Assembly (NCBI GenBank): GCA_019828545.1
Contig: JACVRA010000139.1
Span: 62,001-126,000 of the forward strand
Origin: Paracamarosporium sp. OC-R06-R3
Lineage: Eukaryota > Ascomycota > Dothideomycetes > Pleosporales > Didymosphaeriaceae
DNA length: 64,000 nucleotides
Reading direction: 5' to 3'
Below, piece after piece: positions 59,406 to 64,000 of the stretch (the stretch's first letter is position 1; each line of letters begins with the position of its first letter). The translations under genes were made by a program, and so were the position numbers. Under the pieces are notes generated by a model. That model saw only the letters and a list, made by a program, of their open reading frames with translations. It did no database searches and was not told the DNA's origin.

Positions 59406-61511
59406 TGTTCGTGATGTAGGAGGTTGAAGCGGTAGACGATTAGAATGACTTGCTAACGGTCTTAAGAAAGCTGTCCGATAAGACTAAGTAGTAATTGGAG
59501 TCAAAGGTCATATGTGAGTGGAGTTGTCATCTGGTAACACAGATGTGAGCTGTCCGCACTAATGTGCTGATGCCCATGCACGTGCTAGGCAGCAACATCT
59601 TCCACATAATAACATATAACTTTAACCATAATTACTTCATCTATTGTTAAACTAATGGCTTATTCTTGTCACTCTTAGTTCGTTGAGTACGGATGCAATG
59701 ATTGACTCCATTTGTGACCGGTGCTCACGTGACCAATGTGCCGTGAACCCAGGTTTGGCCCTAGAACGCCAACAAAGTCATCCGTGACAATGACACAGAC
59801 CATTCACTACGTCCGTAATTGTAGATTTAGCGGAGAAGAAGCAGGTGAATTGGACGCCTCTGAGGGGAGCAGCAACTATTTGTATGAGTGGGTGCCATGA
59901 ACCCGAAGTTCAATTTGTGCTGCTTTTGAAACAACCACATACTGATCAGCACAAGATCTGAATCCCTACTAAACTCAAACATCGAAATCAGGTGAGGAGC
60001 TATGGCTTTAGATCCAAGCATGACGCGTTCACCGTCATCATTATCTAATTTCAATGTGAATATCTAAAAGATAGTAGGATATTATGGCCTTCGAATCCGA
60101 AGGACCGTCAGCATTTTCTCGGAAGCCGCAGCTAATTTAAAATGAGGTCATTTCCGTGCAGGGGTGGTAGGTAACAGAAACACGACACCTTTCTTTCAGT
60201 ATATCGTGCGTAGTTTCGCCATGTACGACATACAGTTTCACCGGTAGTGAAATGTTGTAGGTGAATAGCTTCTAGTGGCCTCAAACAATACTTGCAATTA
60301 AAATGTTTATAGAGAACGCTTTCCTACACACTCGCCCCAATGAGAACATGGTAGGCTAGGAGAGAACGGCTAGCTACGCATGCCCCAAGGGATAGCACAT
60401 ATTTTGTTCAAGGCTCCGACGAGTCTAAGAGCCGTTACACGTCGGTATGGCCGGAGATCGCCCCTTACCATCAATGTTCAAGGGTCTTCTCAACAAAAAG
60501 CATTGTAATCGAATTCTAGTGGGAGCGTTTTCTTTGTCGAAGGCCTGAGATTTACGCATTATCTGCCAGTAGACATTAAAACTACTGTTCAGAACGGTTC
60601 TGGTGTATGCTGGTAGGCTAGACATACTGTGCTAGCAAACAGTGAAGGATGAGTATAAATTCTCGTAGTCATCCAAAATATACCTTCTAATCATACAGCA
60701 TGCATTTCACTCAAACATGAGTCTATTATACTTTGACATAAAAAATAAGGTGCAGGCCTGTGAGATTGTCGTAAATGGTTACCGTTGGCGCCGTTTTCTG
60801 TGGTCTGATCGCTCTTGACCAGGTTGTGCTGTCACTCATGATCGCGCATCGGAGGAGTCTTACACCGACATTCCAACAGTCCCCTGGAACCACCGTGCAC
60901 GCGATTGCCACAAGGTCCACGAAGACTTTTCCAATTATGCACGGACCTGGATGCTTGTCTGCCTCAACCTTTATGAAGCAAAATTACATGTAGGGTGAAT
61001 TGAACTCTAATTAGACCATGCCAATTTACACTACAGATCGTCGCTCGAACATTGAGATCTGTATAAGCTGAGCTCATACATCATTGCTGTAAACTTCAAG
61101 TGTGCGAATGTTTATTAGGTTGATAATTCTGCCGGTTGCACGATACAAGGGAGCCCTTCGGCACCACATCGAACCCGGCTCTATCAGGGACTATCAACAA
61201 GCTTGGTAATAGCCATGTGCTACAACTCAAGACCTTACGTATTCAGAACACTATATGCCATTGTCGCGGATGATGGAATGGAGTGCGCGGCCTCATGGTC
61301 AGGACGCGCACTTCATTCCACGGCGGTGGTTTAGCATGAGGAATCGGTTCTCAACGGTCAATTATGTGGACCAAAGATCTACAAATACCAAATGCTCTGG
61401 AGGGATATAAAGCTCTCTATCGACGTCTCTCGGTGTCAATCACTGAGACAAGCGAATCTTGCAACTCTATACTCACATTCAAACGACTACTCTTCAAAAA
61501 TACCTCTCATT
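59406..61511. other. Long AT-rich spacer without supported genes
   Basis: Scattered short frames, none over 80 codons and none with a motif. The composition suggests decayed DNA. The last ~150 bases are the promoter and leader of the His-rich secreted protein; the frame stays open upward to 61392. Confidence 0.45.
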
Positions 61512-62030
61512 ATGCGTGTTTCCATGATCATACTCGTGGCTCTGTTGACCGTCACCTATGCGATTCCCAATTTTGCCTCCAATGAAATCGCTCTTGTTCT
61601 ACGTGAGGAGGCAACGGCCGACAAGCCTGCAAACACCAACATTGATGCAGGTAAAGACCACAAGCTTCATCACAGCGATAAAGAAAAGGACTCCAAGCAC
61701 GAACACCACAAGGATTGCGAAAAACACAAGAAAGGTGCCGACAAGAAGGGCTCGGACAAGAAAGACTCGCACGATGTAGCTGCTCGGCATGCTAAATCTG
61801 AAGATGCCCATAAGACCTGGCGATCTCACAAGCTCGAGGATGCCCACAAAACTTCGACGTCCCAAGAGCCCGAAGGAACTTATAAGCCCAAGGATAAGGA
61901 TCACCATGACAACAAAGAGCATTATCACTATCACCACCATCACCATCACGACGGCGATAAAACTTACAGCAATAAGACTCACACGAGCACGTATGGACCG
62001 GCAAAAACCACTGAGAAGCCTTTGATGTAG
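61512..62030 (+). CDS. His/Lys/Asp-rich small secreted protein
   Basis: A single exon of 172 residues. The start at 61512 gives a signal peptide (MRVSMIILVALLTVTYAIP); the in-frame ATG at 61392 would bury it behind 40 extra residues. The mature protein is almost wholly hydrophilic, with repeated words: HHSDKEKDSKHEHHKD, then KKGADKKGSDKKDSHD, EDAHKTWRSHKLEDAHKTST and a histidine run in HYHYHHHHHHDGDKTY. EDAHKT occurs twice, 13 residues apart, as an internal repeat. Only one Cys is present. Histidine clusters of this kind bind divalent metals such as zinc, nickel or copper; that is inference. No known family; possibly lineage-specific. Confidence 0.7.
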   Translation: MRVSMIILVALLTVTYAIPNFASNEIALVLREEATADKPANTNIDAGKDHKLHHSDKEKDSKHEHHKDCEKHKKGADKKGSDKKDSHDVAARHAKSEDAHKTWRSHKLEDAHKTSTSQEPEGTYKPKDKDHHDNKEHYHYHHHHHHDGDKTYSNKTHTSTYGPAKTTEKPLM

Positions 62031-62834
62031 GAGATGGGAGTGAGCTGGAGCATGTCTGCGAGGGAGAAAATGGTACAGGGCTAGTGGTAGAGGTGTGCAG
62101 AGGGGAAGGATACAAACACAGTTTGGCTTGAGCTATTATTTACACTCGCTTACTATTCCGTTGATCGAATTTTTGAATCTTTTTTCAGTTCTCCTTGGGT
62201 TATGTCTAGCCTGTGCTGGATGTATCCTGCTAGAAGTACCTTCAGTTTTGCTTCAGCAAGTATGTCAGGGATTCATTACGTAAACATGTGTAGACTGATA
62301 TAAATCAGCAGTCTTCCTTGGTGATGTTCCTTTATGCTTGTTGCTTTCTGCACGCGCTTCCTTGAGTGGCATACAATATTAGCTCTACAAATGTGGCCAA
62401 TGAATTATGACACGGTGTATATGCGGCCTAGTTAAAAATTTGAGTAATTATTGGACTATTTACTGTCTGTGAATAGTCGTCTACCACTGGAAGGATGATA
62501 ACCAACATGTCTCAGATAGTACGGTACCATTAATGAACAAGAGTAGCGCTCAACATGAGACGTGATGTTTGAATCGATAAGGGTTACACGACTGTCAGTT
62601 ATAATGGAAAAGCGATGTTCACAGTTATTGTAACGCTCGTTTTGTCATGACATCACACAATCAGCAAGGAAGTCGTTTTAGAAGTTGTTTATTCTTGGGT
62701 CTACTTAATGAATTAATTAGCAGAGGTAAGAAAGATTGCTCCGGTTGTTGTGCTAGAACGTTTTTCTAGGCCTAGGCATGAGATATGTGTGTACCTAGTC
62801 CTGATGTCGTGACACGAACACATCGAATCATGAC
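62031..62834. other. Intergenic region between convergent secreted-protein genes
   Basis: AT-rich, no supported coding sequence. Confidence 0.4.
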
Positions 62835-63356
62835 TCAAGCCGTACAGTTCGTTGGTCTGAAGATGCCAAGGTCGTAAAGCCAGGCACCGCTGTTGAACTC
62901 CGAGTACACGGTGTCGATCAGGAACGGCTCTTTACCCCCACAATACGAAGTCTCCAACACGATGATGCCAGTAACCTGTTGTTCCGGCTGAACGAATCCT
63001 GGCGTAACTGATTTCCAACGCAGGGTAACAGTCTCGCAGTTGTACCAGATGTTGAGGATCTGGAATGGGATACTAGGCTGGGAGCCCTGGCCGACTTGAA
63101 ATTGCTCAAGAGAGGAGAAAGTGGCAGATCCAAGAGGTTGAGGTCCGTTAGGGCATCCATTGTTGATCAACTCATTGACGCTGTCGGAGTAGTCGTGGAA
63201 GTTTTTGGAGAGAACCCTTGCAGCTGTCGCATTGCTGTAGTCGGTAATGGTGCTTCTGAAGTTGTTTGCGACTCGGTTGGCGGTGTTGTTGGTCAGACAG
63301 TGGGAAGCTACTGCGCCCAACGCAAAGGAGGCAATGGCAAAGAGTGTGGAACGCAT
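62835..63356 (-). CDS. Secreted NTF2-like-domain protein
   Basis: A single exon of 173 residues. A signal peptide (MRSTLFAIASFALGAVASHC) precedes a domain I recognise from small secreted fungal proteins of NTF2/SnoaL-like fold: LTNNTANRVANNFRSTITDY, then ARVLSKNFHDYSDSVNELIN, a PSIPFQILNIWYNCETVTLRW segment in shortened form (ILNIWYNC) and VTGIIVLETSYCGGKEPFLI. Five Cys are present in the full protein and four in the likely mature part, so disulphides are possible. No active site is evident. Members are secreted in several ascomycetes and include effector-like proteins; the role here is unknown. Confidence 0.75.
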   Translation of the reverse strand: MRSTLFAIASFALGAVASHCLTNNTANRVANNFRSTITDYSNATAARVLSKNFHDYSDSVNELINNGCPNGPQPLGSATFSSLEQFQVGQGSQPSIPFQILNIWYNCETVTLRWKSVTPGFVQPEQQVTGIIVLETSYCGGKEPFLIDTVYSEFNSGAWLYDLGIFRPTNCTA

Positions 63357-64000
63357 AGTAAAGAATGTCTGATTCTCTTCGAAGTCGAAATGTAGCGATG
63401 AGTTGTAGAAGCAGAGACTGAACGAAAGATCTCGTTAGGGAACAGCAGATGAATTAAGGACGTGATAGCCAGGAGTTTTGTGCTTGCGATAAAGCTGAAA
63501 GGCGTCGAGACCGGGCTTAATGTATCATGACGATCAGCGTACCGCTTTGGCTCGCTCCGCGGTATAGCCCATTACAGCAGCGTGTACGCGACGGTGGTTG
63601 CTCCGACGAACTAGCTCTACAATCCACCGGTACGCGAACTGCTCCGAACACTTCAAAATTCTATTTTCAGTTCGACTGGCTTGGTTAGAATGCGCCCGAG
63701 CTCTACCTCTCGTTAGTTTATTGTTGAGGTCAGTGTAGTCGATGTAGACCAGTCGCTCAATTAGGACAACTATACGCTGGGGCGAATCACAGTTTGGCTC
63801 AAAATGGACTAGAGTAGGATTGTCGGGGTAGGTGGCGCCTATGAGAGGACTCAGCTGAGGGGTCGGAACGGAAGGATGACTGCATGATTGGAGTCATGGA
63901 TTGATACACTCGCATTGCCTATTGAGACAATGTCGGGCTTGTTTAGGAAAAGACAGTTACGTACAGATGGGAGTTTTATGGATGCGTAGACCTAGGCGTG
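63357..64000. other. Promoter of the NTF2-like gene and right edge
   Basis: Upstream region of the secreted-protein gene up to the window edge. No further gene could be supported. Confidence 0.4.

Overview
The window is nuclear DNA of a filamentous ascomycete (Pezizomycotina). Support: short GT-AG introns of about 45-80 bases with GTA(C/A)GT-like donors, a class III chitin synthase, a GH72 glucanosyltransferase, an AtfA-type bZIP factor, a SNF1 kinase, fungal rhodopsin-like and F-box/LRR families, and C-to-T decay of the kind left by repeat-induced point mutation (RIP). A Dothideomycete would fit the mix, but the sequence alone does not prove it. Coordinates of spliced genes were worked out by hand from splice sites, reading phase and family patterns. 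Every model offered as a complete CDS sums to a multiple of three.

Layout. 1-8.0 kb: a PD-(D/E)XK-like fungal protein cut by the left edge, an MFS transporter of the anion:cation symporter type, a conserved mitochondrial protein, and a DEDDy 3'-5' exonuclease broken by one in-frame TAG. 9-24.8 kb is a conserved core block: SNF1 kinase, an F-box/leucine-rich protein with an odd C-terminus, an eleven-knuckle CCHC protein, class III chitin synthase and a low-molecular-weight tyrosine phosphatase. 25-32.7 kb: a hydroxyisourate hydrolase with an N-terminal PTS2 signal, a SLOG-like protein, a RING-H2 protein, a degenerate minisatellite, a small unknown gene and the AtfA-like bZIP gene with a long GC-rich leader.

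33-47.6 kb is a decayed accessory compartment. It has AT-rich spacers, gene relics (TPR protein, aldo/keto reductase, possible RecQ-like helicase tail, a membrane-protein C-terminus), repeat copies that differ by TpG-to-TpA changes, and a FAD monooxygenase with one in-frame TAA. Two apparently intact genes lie inside it: a nine-exon rhodopsin-like receptor and a CorA-like membrane protein. 47.6-64 kb returns to functional genes: a vacuolar Ca2+/H+ exchanger, a tandem-repeat cysteine-rich secreted protein, a GPI-anchored GH72 enzyme, two F-box-type proteins, a His/Lys-rich secreted protein and an NTF2-like secreted protein.

The genes do not form one pathway. Two themes recur: cell wall and secretion (chitin synthase, GH72, three small secreted proteins), and stress or nutrient signalling (SNF1, AtfA, phosphatase, Ca2+ exchanger). 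I did not find a clearly new multi-gene system. The best leads are the two single-stop genes, the exonuclease stop being followed directly by CTA, the frame switch into a roughly 30-residue helical repeat array, the PTS2-bearing hydroxyisourate hydrolase, the SLOG-like protein and the two-repeat cysteine-rich secreted protein. No tRNA, rRNA or CRISPR was seen.
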